In this document: positions 34,497-43,621 of the stretch, one piece after another
Position numbering within the stretch: the first letter of the stretch is position 1
Layout of the letters: every line of letters begins with the position of its first letter
Source of the DNA: Vulcanococcus sp.
GTDB taxonomy: Bacteria; Cyanobacteriota; Cyanobacteriia; PCC-6307; Cyanobiaceae
NCBI GenBank assembly: GCA_019264575.1
Contig: JAHUZV010000006.1
Coordinates: 1-43,655, forward strand
DNA: 43,655 bases
Reading direction: 5' to 3'
Position numbers and translations under genes: made by a program
The notes under the pieces: generated by a model
Database searches by the model: none
The model's input: the letters and a program-made list of their open reading frames with translations, nothing else
Told to the model about the DNA's origin: nothing

Positions 34497-35636
34497 CTAA
34501 CGCGATCCCATCAGGGTTGAGAGCTCCACCGGCGTCACCTGCAGTCGCAGGGTCTGACCCTGCCGCTGCAGCGTGAGCTCCATGGCGCGGACCACACCAT
34601 TGCGCTCCACCAGCTGTGTGAGCTGAGCGGGGTTGCTCACGGCCTGGCCATCCACCGCCGTGATCCGATCGCCGGGCCGCAGGCCCGCCCGTGCCGCTGG
34701 TCCCCCCGGCATCACGCTGCGCACCACCGCCCCAGGTATCGGGCTGCCGCTGGCATTGCGCACAGCATCGAGACCCACGCCGATCATGGCGTGGCTCACG
34801 CTGCCCTTGCTCACCAGCTGCGCTGCCACGCTGCGGGCGCGATTGATCGGGATCGCAAAACCCAGCCCGGCGCCGGGGCCAGATCGCACCAAGGTGTTGA
34901 TCCCCACCACGGCTCCATCGGCATCGAGCAGCGGCCCCCCGGAATTGCCCGGGTTGATCGCCGCATCGGTCTGAATCAACTCGAGCCGCTTATCGGTGAT
35001 CCCGAGGGAGGCGGCATTGCGGTTGAGGCTGCTCACGATGCCGAGGGTCACGGTCTGATCCAGGCCAAAGGGGTTGCCCACCGCAATCACCCACTCGCCC
35101 ACCTGCAAGCTGTCGGAATTACCCAGTGGCGCCACGGGCCAGGAGCCTCCACCCGCCAAGCGCACCACCGCCAGATCGGTGACGCGATCCGCACCCACCA
35201 CCGTTCCCTCCACGCGGCGGCCATCGCTGAGGCCCACCGTGACCCGCGTGCTGCCTTCCACCACATGGGCGTTGGTGAGCAGCAGCCCCGTGGAGTCGTA
35301 GATGAAACCACTGCCCTGGCCCCGCTCGGTGCGCTGCGATGGCGGAATGGCACCTCCGCCACCCTGGGGCAGACCAAAGAACTGCCGCAGCAGCGGATCC
35401 ATAAACGGGAAGGGCGGCAGGCTCTGGCGGCCTGGCACCACCACGGTGCGTTCGGTGTCGATCGTAACTACTGCAGGGCCGGTGCGCCGCACCGCCTCCG
35501 CCACAAACGACTGGCGCGACAACACCGCACTGGCCGCCGGCGACTGCGCCAGGGCCGCGGGGAGTGCGGTGATCGCAGGGCCGGCCAGGGCCGCAGCGAG
35601 GGCCAGGGGCAACACTCGAGAAGGCACAGCAGCCAT
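34497..35636 (-). CDS. HtrA/Deg-type serine protease
   Basis: A 379-residue periplasmic or thylakoid-lumen quality-control protease. A signal peptide (residues about 1-30: [25 protein letters not shown]) is followed by a trypsin-like domain. The His of the triad is in [12 protein letters not shown], the Asp in VTDLAVVRL and the Ser in [13 protein letters not shown] single PDZ domain comes next ([19 protein letters not shown]). The layout fits cyanobacterial HhoA/HhoB/HtrA enzymes. ATG 35636 is preferred over an earlier start because the signal peptide begins there. Confidence 0.92.
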   Translation of the reverse strand: MAAVPSRVLPLALAAALAGPAITALPAALAQSPAASAVLSRQSFVAEAVRRTGPAVVTIDTERTVVVPGRQSLPPFPFMDPLLRQFFGLPQGGGGAIPPSQRTERGQGSGFIYDSTGLLLTNAHVVEGSTRVTVGLSDGRRVEGTVVGADRVTDLAVVRLAGGGSWPVAPLGNSDSLQVGEWVIAVGNPFGLDQTVTLGIVSSLNRNAASLGITDKRLELIQTDAAINPGNSGGPLLDADGAVVGINTLVRSGPGAGLGFAIPINRARSVAAQLVSKGSVSHAMIGVGLDAVRNASGSPIPGAVVRSVMPGGPAARAGLRPGDRITAVDGQAVSNPAQLTQLVERNGVVRAMELTLQRQGQTLRLQVTPVELSTLMGSR

Positions 35637-35810
35637 GACAAGCAATCCGGCAGATGCCGACCGTACGCAGGTTTTCTGCGGCGGCAAAGGGGCCAGCGCT
35701 GGTGGATTCCCCTCCACCGCACCTGGCGCAACCGCGCGATGATGGGGCCACCGGAATAACAACAGTCCACCGGAACGCCGTCCATCCCCTCCCTGCCGGG
35801 AACCCTCGCC

Positions 35811-36086
35811 ATGAGCTCCGAGCTATTCGCCAAGCTGCTGCCGCTGGTTTACGCGGCTTGCTTCCTCGGATTGCTGTGGCAGGCCTTCCGGACCATGGGG
35901 CGCGGCTTTGCTGCGGTGCCGCGGCCTGGTGATCAGAACCGCATCCCCCGCGGCGATCGCACCGGCCGGCTCACCATCCATCCCGAGCTGCTGGATGCGG
36001 ATGGGCAGCTCACCCGCGACGACCTGCTCACCGTGCGCTTCGGCGGTGATCAAGAGCAGCCCGCCTCACCGAACGACCCCAGCTGA
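35811..36086 (+). CDS. Cyanobacterial membrane-anchored protein, DUF2973-like
   Basis: A 91-residue protein with one N-terminal membrane segment ([21 protein letters not shown]) and a soluble part. The stretch [20 protein letters not shown] followed by LLTVRF resembles the DUF2973 signature (HPELLD..G...DEPLL) of cyanobacterial proteins. The function of that family is not known. It is divergent from htrA and followed by the gene at 36148. Confidence 0.65.
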   Translation: MSSELFAKLLPLVYAACFLGLLWQAFRTMGRGFAAVPRPGDQNRIPRGDRTGRLTIHPELLDADGQLTRDDLLTVRFGGDQEQPASPNDPS

Positions 36087-36147
36087 GCCCGCACGGGCCC
36101 TCCAGCTGGTACAACCGTTGGGTGCTTGTGGACACAGCGGAGGCTGA

Positions 36148-36531
36148 GTGGAGCAAAGAACCCGGATCGTGGCTGCGGTGCTCAAGGCCATCAAGCTGCC
36201 TCCCCGCTTTCAGCTGAAGCTGGTTAAAGAGGATCCCGTTCGCCTGGAGCTAATCCTCACCCCCGCCTACGGCAAAGAGCCAATCCTGGTGGGCCTGGTG
36301 GAATCCCAAGATCTGGTGGCCCGCCGCGACCGCGAAGGCCGTGTGCCGCGGGACCTGCAAGGAACCTGGGATTGGACCGTGCGCCACGGCAAGGTGAACA
36401 CCGGCGGCTGGAACCCTTACCTCAAGGAAGCGCTGCAGACGATGTTTGAAACCGGCTTGCCGGCCATCGTCTACGAAGAGACCACCGGTGAGGTGTATCA
36501 CCCGGTGGACGGCGCCCGCCACGTGCGCTGA
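36148..36531 (+). CDS. Conserved-looking hypothetical protein, 127 aa
   Basis: A 127-residue cytoplasmic protein starting at GTG 36148. It alternates basic and hydrophobic strands (PPRFQLKLVKEDPVRLELIL, GKEPILVGLVES), has a Trp-rich segment GTWDWTVRHGKVNTGGWNPY and ends ETTGEVYHPVDGARHVR. No known motif is found. The gene lies between the DUF2973-like gene and hrpB on the same strand with short gaps, so they may be cotranscribed. Confidence 0.7.
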   Translation: MEQRTRIVAAVLKAIKLPPRFQLKLVKEDPVRLELILTPAYGKEPILVGLVESQDLVARRDREGRVPRDLQGTWDWTVRHGKVNTGGWNPYLKEALQTMFETGLPAIVYEETTGEVYHPVDGARHVR

Positions 36532-36554
36532 GCCAACTCTCCGCACACCAAACC

Positions 36555-39053
36555 GTGCCCCTGCCGATCGAGCCGCTGCTGCCTGAGCTGGTGCAGCGGC
36601 TCCCCGCAGGCGGCACCGTGTTATTGCAGGCCCCCCCGGGCGCCGGCAAAACCACGCGCGTTCCGCTCGCACTGCTGGAAGCCTGCAGCGGCCGCATCCT
36701 GATGCTCGAGCCCAGGCGGCTGGCGGCCAAGGCGGCAGCCGAGCGGCTGGCCGCAGAGCTGGGTGAACGCGTGGGCGAGCAGGTGGGCTATCGCGTGCGC
36801 CTGGAGAGCCGCGTTTCTGCCGCCACGCGCATCGAGGTGCTGACCGATGGCCTCTTCCTGCGGCAGCTGCAGGCAGATCCAAGCCTGGAAGGTGTGGATG
36901 GCGTGATCTTCGATGAATTTCACGAGCGACGCTGCGAAGCCGATCTAGCTCTCGCCCTGCTGCGCGAGGCCCGGCAGCTGCTGATGCCAGAGCTACGGCT
37001 GCTGGTGATGTCCGCCACGCTCAACCTGCAGCCCCTGGTGCAGCAACTGCCGGAGGCCGCACTGCTCACCAGCGAGGGGCGCAGCCATCCCGTGAGCGTG
37101 AGCCATCAGCCGCCGCGGGAGCGCGAACCGCTGGCCGCTCAGGTGGTGCGCGCACTGGAAGCCCACTGGCTCGATCAGCGCGTCGCCGGCGAAACCGTGC
37201 TGGTGTTCCTGCCGGGGCAGCGGGAGCTGCGCGCCTGCCACGACGCCATCGCCGGCACGGGCTGGGGGCGTGATCTCGAGCTGTGCCTGCTGCACGGCAA
37301 TCTGCCCCTGGCCGAGCAGAGCCAGGCGATCCGCCCTGCCAGCAAGCCCGCGGGGAAGGTAGTGCTGGCCACGGCCATCGCCGAGAGCTCCCTCACGATC
37401 GAAGGCGTCAGCCTGGTGATTGATAGCGGCCTCAGTCGCCGCAGCCGCTTCGATCCAGTGAGCGGCATGGAGAGCCTGGTCACGCTGCCGGCCAGCCTGG
37501 CCAGCGCTGAACAGCGGGCAGGGCGCGCCGGCCGGCTCGGGCCGGGGCGCGCCCTGCGCCTGTGGAGCCCGGCCGAGCAGCAACGCCGGCCGGCCTTTGA
37601 TCCACCCGCGGTGATGGAGGCGGATCCAGCCCCGCTGGTGCTGCAGTTGGCCGAATGGGGAGCAGGCCTTGGCGAGACGCTGCCCTGGCTGGAGCCGCCG
37701 CCGGAAGCCCACCTGCGCGAAGGGCAAGGGCTGTTGCGCCAGCTGGGTGCCCTGGAGGAGAGCGGCACGCTCAATGCCCATGGCCGCAAGCTGGCCAACC
37801 TGGGGGTGCATCCACGCCTCGCCCAGCTGCTGTTGCGCTCCTGCGACCTGGGGGCCGTGGAGTTGGGCTGCAGCCTGGCTGCACTGCTGAGCGAACGCGA
37901 TCCCCTTTCGCAGCTCGAAGCCGGCAGCGACCTGATGCGCCGCCTCGACTGGCTGCGAAGCCTGGGCCGTGATCCGCGGCGCCAGCAGCTACGCCAACTG
38001 CAACAGCAGCTGAGCCGCCAACTGCCGGAGCAGCACCCGGCCGAAGCAACGGCCGACAGCGAAGCGGCCATCGCCGCGGAGTTGCTGGCCTACGCCTACC
38101 CCGAGCGGGTGGCGCTGGAGCGCACGCCGGGTTCCGGCCGCTATCTGACCCGCAGCGGCCGCGGCGCTGTGCTCCATCCCAGCGACCCTCTTGTGGGCAG
38201 CCCAGCCCTGGCGATTGCGGCAGCGGATGGCAGCGGCAGCGATGCCCGCATCCAACTGGCCCTGCCGCTGGCCGCAAGCAGCCTCACCGCCCTGGCCCTG
38301 AGCGCGGGTGAAGAGCTGGCCCAGGTGTGCTGGGACAGCCAGCAACAACGCATCCGAGCGGAGCGAGAGCTGCGCCTGGGAGCCCTGGTGCTGGAACGGC
38401 GGCCGTGGCCCAATGCCCCCGCCTCGGTTCTGCGCACCGCTCTGCTCATAGGTCTGGCCGAGCTGGGGCTTGAAGCCCTCCCCTGGGATAGCCGAAGCCG
38501 CCAGCTGCACCAACGCCTTTGCCTGGCCCACCGAGAGCTGGGGCCGCCATGGCCCGACCGCAGTCTCGCGGCACTGAGTGCCGATCCCGAGAGCTGGCTG
38601 GGCGATCAACTGGATGGGCTTCGCAGTCGCGCAGATCTGCAGGGGCTCAACCTGGAGGAGGCGCTGTGGAACGGGCTGCCCTGGGACGCCCGGCGTGAAT
38701 TGGAGGATCTGCTGCCGGAAGCCATCGAGATCCCCTCAGGGCGCCTGGCCAAGCTGGATTACAGCAGCGGCGAGCCGGTGCTGGCGGTGAAGCTGCAGGA
38801 GCTGTTCGGAGCCGCGAGCACCCCCACCGTGCTGGGCGGCCGGCTCCCCGTCACGGTGCAACTGCTCTCCCCCGCCGGCCGCCCCGCCGCCATCACCCAA
38901 GACCTGGCTGGCTTCTGGAGTGGCACCTACCAGGAGGTGCGCAAGGAGCTGCGGGGGCGCTACCCCCGCCACCCCTGGCCCGAGGATCCCGCCAACACAC
39001 CGGCCACGGCACTCACGAATCGAGCCCTACAGCGGCGTCAGTCCCATAGGTGA
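36555..39053 (+). CDS. hrpB: ATP-dependent helicase HrpB
   Basis: An 832-residue DExH-box helicase of the DEAH/RHA group. Motif I is QAPPGAGKTTRVPLALL, motif II is the DEFH box in GVIFDEFHERR, motif III is VMSATLNLQPL, motif V is LATAIAESSLTIEGVSLVID and motif VI is QRAGRAGRLGPGRALRLW. The C-terminal helicase-associated and HrpB-specific domains follow (ELFGAASTPTVLGGRLPVTV, SGTYQEVRKELRGRYPRHPW). The length fits the family (about 810-850). GTG 36555 is the likely start. The 3' end overlaps the convergent HAD phosphatase gene by 16 nt. Confidence 0.94.
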   Translation: MPLPIEPLLPELVQRLPAGGTVLLQAPPGAGKTTRVPLALLEACSGRILMLEPRRLAAKAAAERLAAELGERVGEQVGYRVRLESRVSAATRIEVLTDGLFLRQLQADPSLEGVDGVIFDEFHERRCEADLALALLREARQLLMPELRLLVMSATLNLQPLVQQLPEAALLTSEGRSHPVSVSHQPPREREPLAAQVVRALEAHWLDQRVAGETVLVFLPGQRELRACHDAIAGTGWGRDLELCLLHGNLPLAEQSQAIRPASKPAGKVVLATAIAESSLTIEGVSLVIDSGLSRRSRFDPVSGMESLVTLPASLASAEQRAGRAGRLGPGRALRLWSPAEQQRRPAFDPPAVMEADPAPLVLQLAEWGAGLGETLPWLEPPPEAHLREGQGLLRQLGALEESGTLNAHGRKLANLGVHPRLAQLLLRSCDLGAVELGCSLAALLSERDPLSQLEAGSDLMRRLDWLRSLGRDPRRQQLRQLQQQLSRQLPEQHPAEATADSEAAIAAELLAYAYPERVALERTPGSGRYLTRSGRGAVLHPSDPLVGSPALAIAAADGSGSDARIQLALPLAASSLTALALSAGEELAQVCWDSQQQRIRAERELRLGALVLERRPWPNAPASVLRTALLIGLAELGLEALPWDSRSRQLHQRLCLAHRELGPPWPDRSLAALSADPESWLGDQLDGLRSRADLQGLNLEEALWNGLPWDARRELEDLLPEAIEIPSGRLAKLDYSSGEPVLAVKLQELFGAASTPTVLGGRLPVTVQLLSPAGRPAAITQDLAGFWSGTYQEVRKELRGRYPRHPWPEDPANTPATALTNRALQRRQSHR

Positions 39054-39883
39054 TCGAAACCGAAGTGGCGCAGCCCTTCGGCAATGCCGGCGCAGCCCTC
39101 CGCTGAGGCCAGATACACCGACGACAACCGGGGCAACTGCTCCAGCAGGGCCGCTTCTGCGTTGGCCACCACCACACCGTTGAGCCCGGTTTCAAACATG
39201 GCCAGATCGTTGAGCGTGTCACCGGCCGTCACCACAAGCTGCGGGTCCACCTCCAGCCACGCGAGCAGGGCCAGAAGGGTGGAGCCTTTGTTCACACCCG
39301 CGGGCAGCAGATCGAGATAACGGTTGTCGGAGAGCAGGCAATCCACCCCGTGGGCTTCCAGTTGCGGGATCAGGCTGTGGTCGAACTGCTCAGGGTCGAC
39401 GTAGTAAGCCAATCGCCGCTCCGAATGGAGCGGTTGCGCGGCCAAACCAGGCTGCCCTTCCAGCATCGGCAGGAGCCGTTGCTCCATCCCCTGCCAGCGG
39501 GCATCGATCGGCTCCACCGCCAGCGGCACCGGCAACAACGACTGGCCACACGCCACCGTGCAACCCACATCCCCGATCACCAAGTGCGGGGCCGCCAAAC
39601 CGATGGGTTCGTCTTCCTCCAGCACCCGGGCGATCGAAGCAAGATCGCGCCCGGTGCAGAACACATGCAGCACCCGTTTGCGCTGCTCCGCCAACCAGCG
39701 ATAGAAGCTGCGCCGTTCAGCGGTGGCGCCCCCCAGCAACGTGCCGTCGAGGTCGGTCACCAGCACGAGCTCGGGTGCTTCGGGTAACGGCGCCGAGAGC
39801 TGGCTCTGCAACAACTGGCGGGACAAAGCGGGCACCGGGCAAGTCAGGGCAACCGTATCGCTGAACACCGTCAAGCAGCCCAC
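39038..39883 (-). CDS. HAD-IIB phosphatase, sucrose-6-phosphate phosphatase (S6PP) type
   Basis: A 281-residue phosphatase with motif I LVLVTDLDGTLLGG, motif II VLHVFCTGRD, motif III Lys in AGVNKGSTLLALLAWL and motif IV VVTAGDTLNDLAMF. The cap and the overall order match the sucrose-phosphate phosphatase group, which in cyanobacteria dephosphorylates sucrose 6-phosphate or related osmolyte phosphates. The exact substrate cannot be read from sequence. The first about 35 residues are not family-like, so a later start is possible. It is divergent from the Hli gene and overlaps hrpB at its 3' end. Confidence 0.82.
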   Translation of the reverse strand: MGCLTVFSDTVALTCPVPALSRQLLQSQLSAPLPEAPELVLVTDLDGTLLGGATAERRSFYRWLAEQRKRVLHVFCTGRDLASIARVLEEDEPIGLAAPHLVIGDVGCTVACGQSLLPVPLAVEPIDARWQGMEQRLLPMLEGQPGLAAQPLHSERRLAYYVDPEQFDHSLIPQLEAHGVDCLLSDNRYLDLLPAGVNKGSTLLALLAWLEVDPQLVVTAGDTLNDLAMFETGLNGVVVANAEAALLEQLPRLSSVYLASAEGCAGIAEGLRHFGFDHLWD

Positions 39884-39919
39884 ACGTTTCGTTACAGTCC
39901 TGCCGTTCGCGTCATTCCG

Positions 39920-40069
39920 ATGCCTGACTCCACCTCATCTGCACGCTTCGGTTTTGTGAATTTCGCCGAAACCTGGAATGGCCGCCTGGCCATGCTGGGC
40001 TTCACCATCGGCCTCGCCACCGAGCTCCTCACCGGCCAGGGCATCCTCGGCCAGATCGGCCTCGGCTGA
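39920..40069 (+). CDS. High-light-inducible protein (Hli/Scp)
   Basis: ATG 39920 gives a 49-residue single-span protein of the chlorophyll a/b-binding group. The core FAETWNGRLAMLGFTIGLAT carries the Hli signature (ExxNGRxAMxGF), in which Glu and Asn/Arg bind chlorophyll. The N-terminus is MPDSTSSARFGF and the C-terminus ends ILGQIGLG. Such proteins sit in the thylakoid membrane and protect photosystems or bind pigment under stress. It has its own terminator at 40099-40127 and a divergent upstream region shared with the HAD phosphatase gene. Confidence 0.92.
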   Translation: MPDSTSSARFGFVNFAETWNGRLAMLGFTIGLATELLTGQGILGQIGLG

Positions 40070-40098
40070 GTTCGTCACACCGGAACAATGCTCTGCAG

Positions 40099-40127
40099 GC
40101 GCTCCCTCACGCGAGGGGGCGCTTTTT
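40099..40127 (+). terminator. Intrinsic terminator after the Hli gene
   Basis: GCGCTCCCTC (40099-40108) pairs with GAGGGGGCGC (40113-40122), with one G-U pair, around loop ACGC and is followed by TTTTT (40123-40127). Confidence 0.88.
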
Positions 40128-40205
40128 GATGGTTCAAACTGCACACACAGCACCAGCAGATCCCTGGCTCAGCTTTTTGCCAAGAACCGCCGCGACGGCG
40201 CACGC

Positions 40206-40340
40206 ATGCTCAGCAGCGGCATCGTGATCACCGCCGTGGGCTGGATCCGCATCGACCACCCGGCCGGCCAGATCGTGGCATTGCTCGGCAGCCTGGTGTG
40301 CCTCTACTGGTGGAGTTGCTATCGCCGCCTGGAGCGGTGA
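40206..40340 (+). CDS. Small membrane protein upstream of xseA
   Basis: ATG 40206 opens a 44-residue protein. MLSSGIVITAVGWIRIDHPA is followed by a hydrophobic IVALLGSLVCLYWW and the basic end CYRRLER. One or two membrane passes are likely. The family is not recognised. Its stop overlaps the GTG start of xseA (GTGA at 40337-40340), so it is translationally coupled to that operon. A longer in-frame reading starts in the Hli gene and crosses its terminator, and is rejected. Confidence 0.6.
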   Translation: MLSSGIVITAVGWIRIDHPAGQIVALLGSLVCLYWWSCYRRLER

Positions 40341-41494
40341 GCACGGAACTCGGCCTGCCGCGCTACAGCGTCAGCGCACTCAACCAGGCAATTGCTTCCC
40401 TACTGGAGCGCGGCTTTGCGCCGCGCTTTTTGCTCGAGGCCACCGTGTCGCGGCCGCAGCTGAAGAAGGGGCATCTCTGGCTCACGCTCGTGGACGAGCA
40501 AGCCTCGATCTCGGGTGTGGTATGGGCGTCGCAGCTCAGCAAGTTGAGCTTCCAACCCAGCGAGGGCGATGGCGTTCTCGTGGTGGGCAAACTCAACTTC
40601 TGGGCAAGCCGAGCCAGCCTCTGCGTTCAGATCCTCGATCTCAGGCCCAGCCTCAGCGCAGTGCTGCGCCAGTTCGAGCGCGTGCGGGCTCTGCTGGAGC
40701 CGGAAGGGCTCCTGGATCCAGTGCGGAAGCAAGCCTTGCCCGCCATGCCGGCAGCGATTGCCCTGCTCACCAGCGTTCCTAGCTCGGCCCTGGCCGACAT
40801 GCTGCGCACCGCCCAGGAGCGCTGGCCTGCGACCCGCATCCATGTGGTGCCCATTCCGGTGCAGGGTGCTGTGGAGGAAAAGATCCGAGCCAGGCTGGCG
40901 GAGGTGGTAGCCCGAGCCAAGGAGTTAGGCATCGAAGCCATCGTGCTGGCACGGGGTGGCGGCAGCCGCGAAGACCTGGCCGTGTTTGACAACGAAGCGC
41001 TGGCCCGCGATCTCGCTGCCTGCCCACTACCCCTGGTCACGGGCCTGGGCCATGAAGACGACACCACCATCGCCGATCTAGTAGCCGACTACCGCGCCGC
41101 CACCCCGACCGCGGCTGTGGTGGCGCTGCTGCCCGACCGCCAGCACCTGGCGCTGAACCTGCAGCAACAGCGCGCACTCCTCAGGCAGAGCCTCAGCCAC
41201 CGCTTGCAACGAGAACGCCTACGCCTCGAGAGCGATCGAGCCCGACTGCTGCAGCTCCATCCCCGCCAGCTCCTGGTGAGCAGGCGTCAGCAGCTTGAGC
41301 AACGGATCGAGCTCTTGCAAGCGCTTTCCCCCCAACGCTTGCTTGAGCGGGGCTTTTCGTTGGTGCATCAAGCCGATGGACAACTGGTGCGCTCGGTGCA
41401 GCAGGTGCACAGCGGCGATGTTCTGCAGCTGATGGTGGAGGACGGCAGGATCAACACCGTTGTGCAAACCACGGAGGGAGGTGCCCATGGCTGA
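40337..41494 (+). CDS. xseA: Exodeoxyribonuclease VII large subunit
   Basis: A 385-residue subunit that degrades single-stranded DNA in both directions. The N-terminal OB-like domain (YSVSALNQAIASLLERGF, HLWLTLVDEQASISGVVW) is followed by the catalytic domain. ARGGGSREDLAVFDNEALAR and TGLGHEDDTTIADLVADYRA are signatures of XseA. A long coiled-coil region comes next. The C-terminal segment (LERGFSLVHQADGQLVRSVQ) is the usual end. GTG 40337 overlaps the previous stop. The 3' end overlaps xseB by 8 nt. The gene order xseA-xseB-DUF2834 forms one compact unit. Confidence 0.93.
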   Translation: MSTELGLPRYSVSALNQAIASLLERGFAPRFLLEATVSRPQLKKGHLWLTLVDEQASISGVVWASQLSKLSFQPSEGDGVLVVGKLNFWASRASLCVQILDLRPSLSAVLRQFERVRALLEPEGLLDPVRKQALPAMPAAIALLTSVPSSALADMLRTAQERWPATRIHVVPIPVQGAVEEKIRARLAEVVARAKELGIEAIVLARGGGSREDLAVFDNEALARDLAACPLPLVTGLGHEDDTTIADLVADYRAATPTAAVVALLPDRQHLALNLQQQRALLRQSLSHRLQRERLRLESDRARLLQLHPRQLLVSRRQQLEQRIELLQALSPQRLLERGFSLVHQADGQLVRSVQQVHSGDVLQLMVEDGRINTVVQTTEGGAHG

Positions 41495-41744
41495 GCCCAA
41501 ACCGAAGCGCCGGCGGAGCAGCGTTGATCCCGAGAGCCAATGGCAGGCCGAGGTGGAGCAGCTGAGCTTCAACGAGGCCCGAACAGCTCTGGAGCTAGCC
41601 ATGGCCAAGCTGCAATCGAGCGAGCTGGAAGTGGAAGAGATGGCAACCCTCTATCGGCGTGCCGAGGCCTACGCCAACCGCTGCAGCGCCGTGCTGGAAG
41701 GCGTCGAACAAGAAGTGATCGAATGGGACACACCGAGCACATGA
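41487..41744 (+). CDS. xseB: Exodeoxyribonuclease VII small subunit
   Basis: An 85-residue subunit. The core SFNEARTALELAMAKLQSSE and LEVEEMATLYRRAEAYANRC matches the XseB helical hairpin that packs on XseA. The basic N-terminus (AEPKPKRRRSS) is a usual extension. ATG 41487 overlaps the end of xseA. The stop overlaps the ATG of the next gene (ATGA at 41741-41744). Confidence 0.92.
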   Translation: MAEPKPKRRRSSVDPESQWQAEVEQLSFNEARTALELAMAKLQSSELEVEEMATLYRRAEAYANRCSAVLEGVEQEVIEWDTPST

Positions 41745-42163
41745 CACCAACTGTGGAATCTTCAAATCCCAACACGTATCAGCCGAAAGCGCAGACACCT
41801 TGGCTGTCGTGGCTCTACCTGGCTCTGGCCGTCGCCGGCGGGGTCCTGCCTTGGATGGCCAACCTCTCTTTCATGCGCGAGTACGGGCCCAGCTTTGATT
41901 TGAGCCAGTTCGTCTCGCTGGCGAATGCGAACGCGGCCTCACAATCCCTCTCCAGGGACCTGCTGGTGGGTGCGTCAGCGGTCACGATTTGGATGGTGGT
42001 GGAAAGCCGGCGGCTGCAGATGCGGCACCTCTGGCTGGTGTTGCTGAGCTCCGTCACCATTGCGTTTGCTTTCGCGGCGCCGTTGTTTCTCTGCCTCAGG
42101 GAGCGCCGGCTGGCGGAATTGGCACGTGAGGCGAGCTCCAGCGAAGCATCAGGGTTCGCCTGA
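41741..42163 (+). CDS. DUF2834 membrane protein
   Basis: A 140-residue integral membrane protein with about three or four segments (WLSWLYLALAVAGGVLPWM, LLVGASAVTIWMVVESRRLQ, LWLVLLSSVTIAFAFAAPLFL). The pattern FDLSQFVSLANANAASQSLS with SRDLL fits DUF2834, a family found in cyanobacteria and algae whose role is unknown. It is coupled to xseB (ATGA overlap) and its 3' end overlaps by 15 nt the convergent gene ending at 42149. Confidence 0.82.
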   Translation: MTPTVESSNPNTYQPKAQTPWLSWLYLALAVAGGVLPWMANLSFMREYGPSFDLSQFVSLANANAASQSLSRDLLVGASAVTIWMVVESRRLQMRHLWLVLLSSVTIAFAFAAPLFLCLRERRLAELAREASSSEASGFA

Positions 42164-42493
42164 TACGTCGCGAACTTCAACATCGATCACCGCGGAGCTG
42201 GCGGGTTGCTCAGATGCCGTAGTTGAACTGGCGCTTACACCGATCAAGGGTGCACCGCAGGCAGGACACGTTGCCGCGCCGAAGCTCGGGGTCCCGCAGG
42301 CGGGACAGGTGATCAAGCGCCGGCGAAACCACTGCCAGGCCAAAAATCCGGCACCGGCCAAAACCAGCGGGCCAAACACCAGCAAGAGAGCAAAGCCCTC
42401 CAAAACATCAAAGAAGAGCCGTGCCGTAAACCCCGGCGCCAACAGCAGCAAACCAATCACGGTGATCCAAAGCCATGGAATCGGGCGTTGCAT
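42149..42493 (-). CDS. Membrane protein with a C-terminal double-CxxC zinc ribbon
   Basis: A 114-residue protein with two hydrophobic segments (IPWLWITVIGLLLLAPGF and EGFALLLVFGPLVLAGAGFL) and a cytoplasmic zinc ribbon, ITCPACGTPSFGAATCPACG (CxxC x9 CxxC). This ribbon type often forms a small metal-binding knuckle in prokaryotic membrane proteins. The family is otherwise unknown. ATG 42493 is preferred. An earlier ATG (42577) would overlap the end of the YihY gene. Confidence 0.72.
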   Translation of the reverse strand: MQRPIPWLWITVIGLLLLAPGFTARLFFDVLEGFALLLVFGPLVLAGAGFLAWQWFRRRLITCPACGTPSFGAATCPACGAPLIGVSASSTTASEQPASSAVIDVEVRDVSGEP

Positions 42494-42554
42494 CAGGCGG
42501 CCTCGGGATTGGCTAGAACCATCCTGGCTGGGGTACGTCCACAGGGGAACTGCA

Positions 42555-43463
42555 TCAGCGGGCGGATGCTTCGCCATCTCGGCGGCGGCTCACCACCACG
42601 CTCAACGCAGTGCCGTAATACACAACCAAACCCACGAGCCAGACCCAGAGACTGAGCAGCAGCACACCACCGATCACGCCGTAGGCCTGAAAACGGGTAC
42701 CGAGCGACAACAAGCTGCGCCCCAGAACCACATTGAAAGTGGTCAACACAAAGCCGATTAACAACGAGCCGGGGATCAACGACCGAGCCGGAACATGACG
42801 CGATGGAAGAATCGCCAGGAGCGCAAAAGAAAGGCTGCAAGCAATGAGTAGCGAAATCCCGAAATCAACAGCCATCGGCACCGGCGCCCAGAGATGCAGC
42901 CAATCGGGCAACCACCCCTGCAACATCAGGCGCCAACTACCCGGACTCAGCAACCTCAGATTGGTCGTTATCTGATCCAGCACCACAAAGAAACCGATCA
43001 GCGCGACCAGTGCAATGGCTTCCAAACGTGCACGGATAAAACGCCAGACAGGCCTGGTCCAATGATCAATTGGAAGCATGCACGGACGAAATCCCCACAA
43101 GCGATCAGACCCGCGCTGAAGGCTCAGATACGCATTGGTGGATGACACCAACAAGAACGCAGCACCCACCAGTCCAGCGCCAGTTCCCTGACGAATCAAG
43201 AGATTCAAGGTGCTGCGGATTACCGGGATCACCGATGGCGGCAACACCTGATCTGCCAAGCCCAAAACCTGGTCGGACAGATTATCCACACGCCCCAGTA
43301 GGCGACTGGCAACCCCCAACGCAATCAACAAAATCGGGAAGAAGGATTGCAGTGTGTGATACGCGAAGGCGGCACTGAGATCCACGCAATCCTCGCGGTC
43401 CCAAAGCCGATAGGAACGCCAAAACAAGCGCACCAGAGAACGCCACCGGAAAGAGCGCTTCAT
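42555..43463 (-). CDS. YihY-type (UPF0761) inner-membrane protein
   Basis: A 302-residue protein of the YihY/virulence factor BrkB family, once called ribonuclease BN, now regarded as a membrane protein of uncertain role. Features are SAAFAYHTLQSFFPILLIAL near the N-terminus, several membrane segments (LLIRQGTGAGLVGAAFLLVS, VALIGFFVVLDQI) and the C-terminal FQAYGVIGGVLLLSLWVWLV. ATG 43463 is chosen. The longer frame from 43577 includes the rRNA terminator and is therefore not the start. The gene follows the rRNA operon on the same strand. Confidence 0.88.
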   Translation of the reverse strand: MKRSFRWRSLVRLFWRSYRLWDREDCVDLSAAFAYHTLQSFFPILLIALGVASRLLGRVDNLSDQVLGLADQVLPPSVIPVIRSTLNLLIRQGTGAGLVGAAFLLVSSTNAYLSLQRGSDRLWGFRPCMLPIDHWTRPVWRFIRARLEAIALVALIGFFVVLDQITTNLRLLSPGSWRLMLQGWLPDWLHLWAPVPMAVDFGISLLIACSLSFALLAILPSRHVPARSLIPGSLLIGFVLTTFNVVLGRSLLSLGTRFQAYGVIGGVLLLSLWVWLVGLVVYYGTALSVVVSRRRDGEASAR

Positions 43464-43522
43464 TGCCGCCACGGGACGCCGATCGTTCACCGACGCTACA
43501 ACCTCATCGAAAATCAACCAAC

Positions 43523-43548
43523 AAAAAAGCCACCCTTTCGGGTGGCTT
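43523..43548 (-). terminator. Intrinsic terminator of the rRNA operon
   Basis: On the minus strand AAGCCACCC, loop GAAA and GGGTGGCTT form a 9-bp stem (43548-43527), followed by T residues to 43523. It lies about 75 nt beyond the 5S rRNA end and before the YihY gene. Confidence 0.9.
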
Positions 43549-43621
43549 CTCCGTCTCATCCCTCCAGGCTCGATCAATCAAGCTCTTGGTGGGATGAGTT
43601 TGGTGGAGCAAAGAATGTTTT

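Noticed and set aside
39978..40340. 120-residue frame running from the Hli gene into the small membrane gene
   Set aside because: It starts out of frame inside the Hli gene and crosses its terminator. Only the part from ATG 40206 is protein-like.
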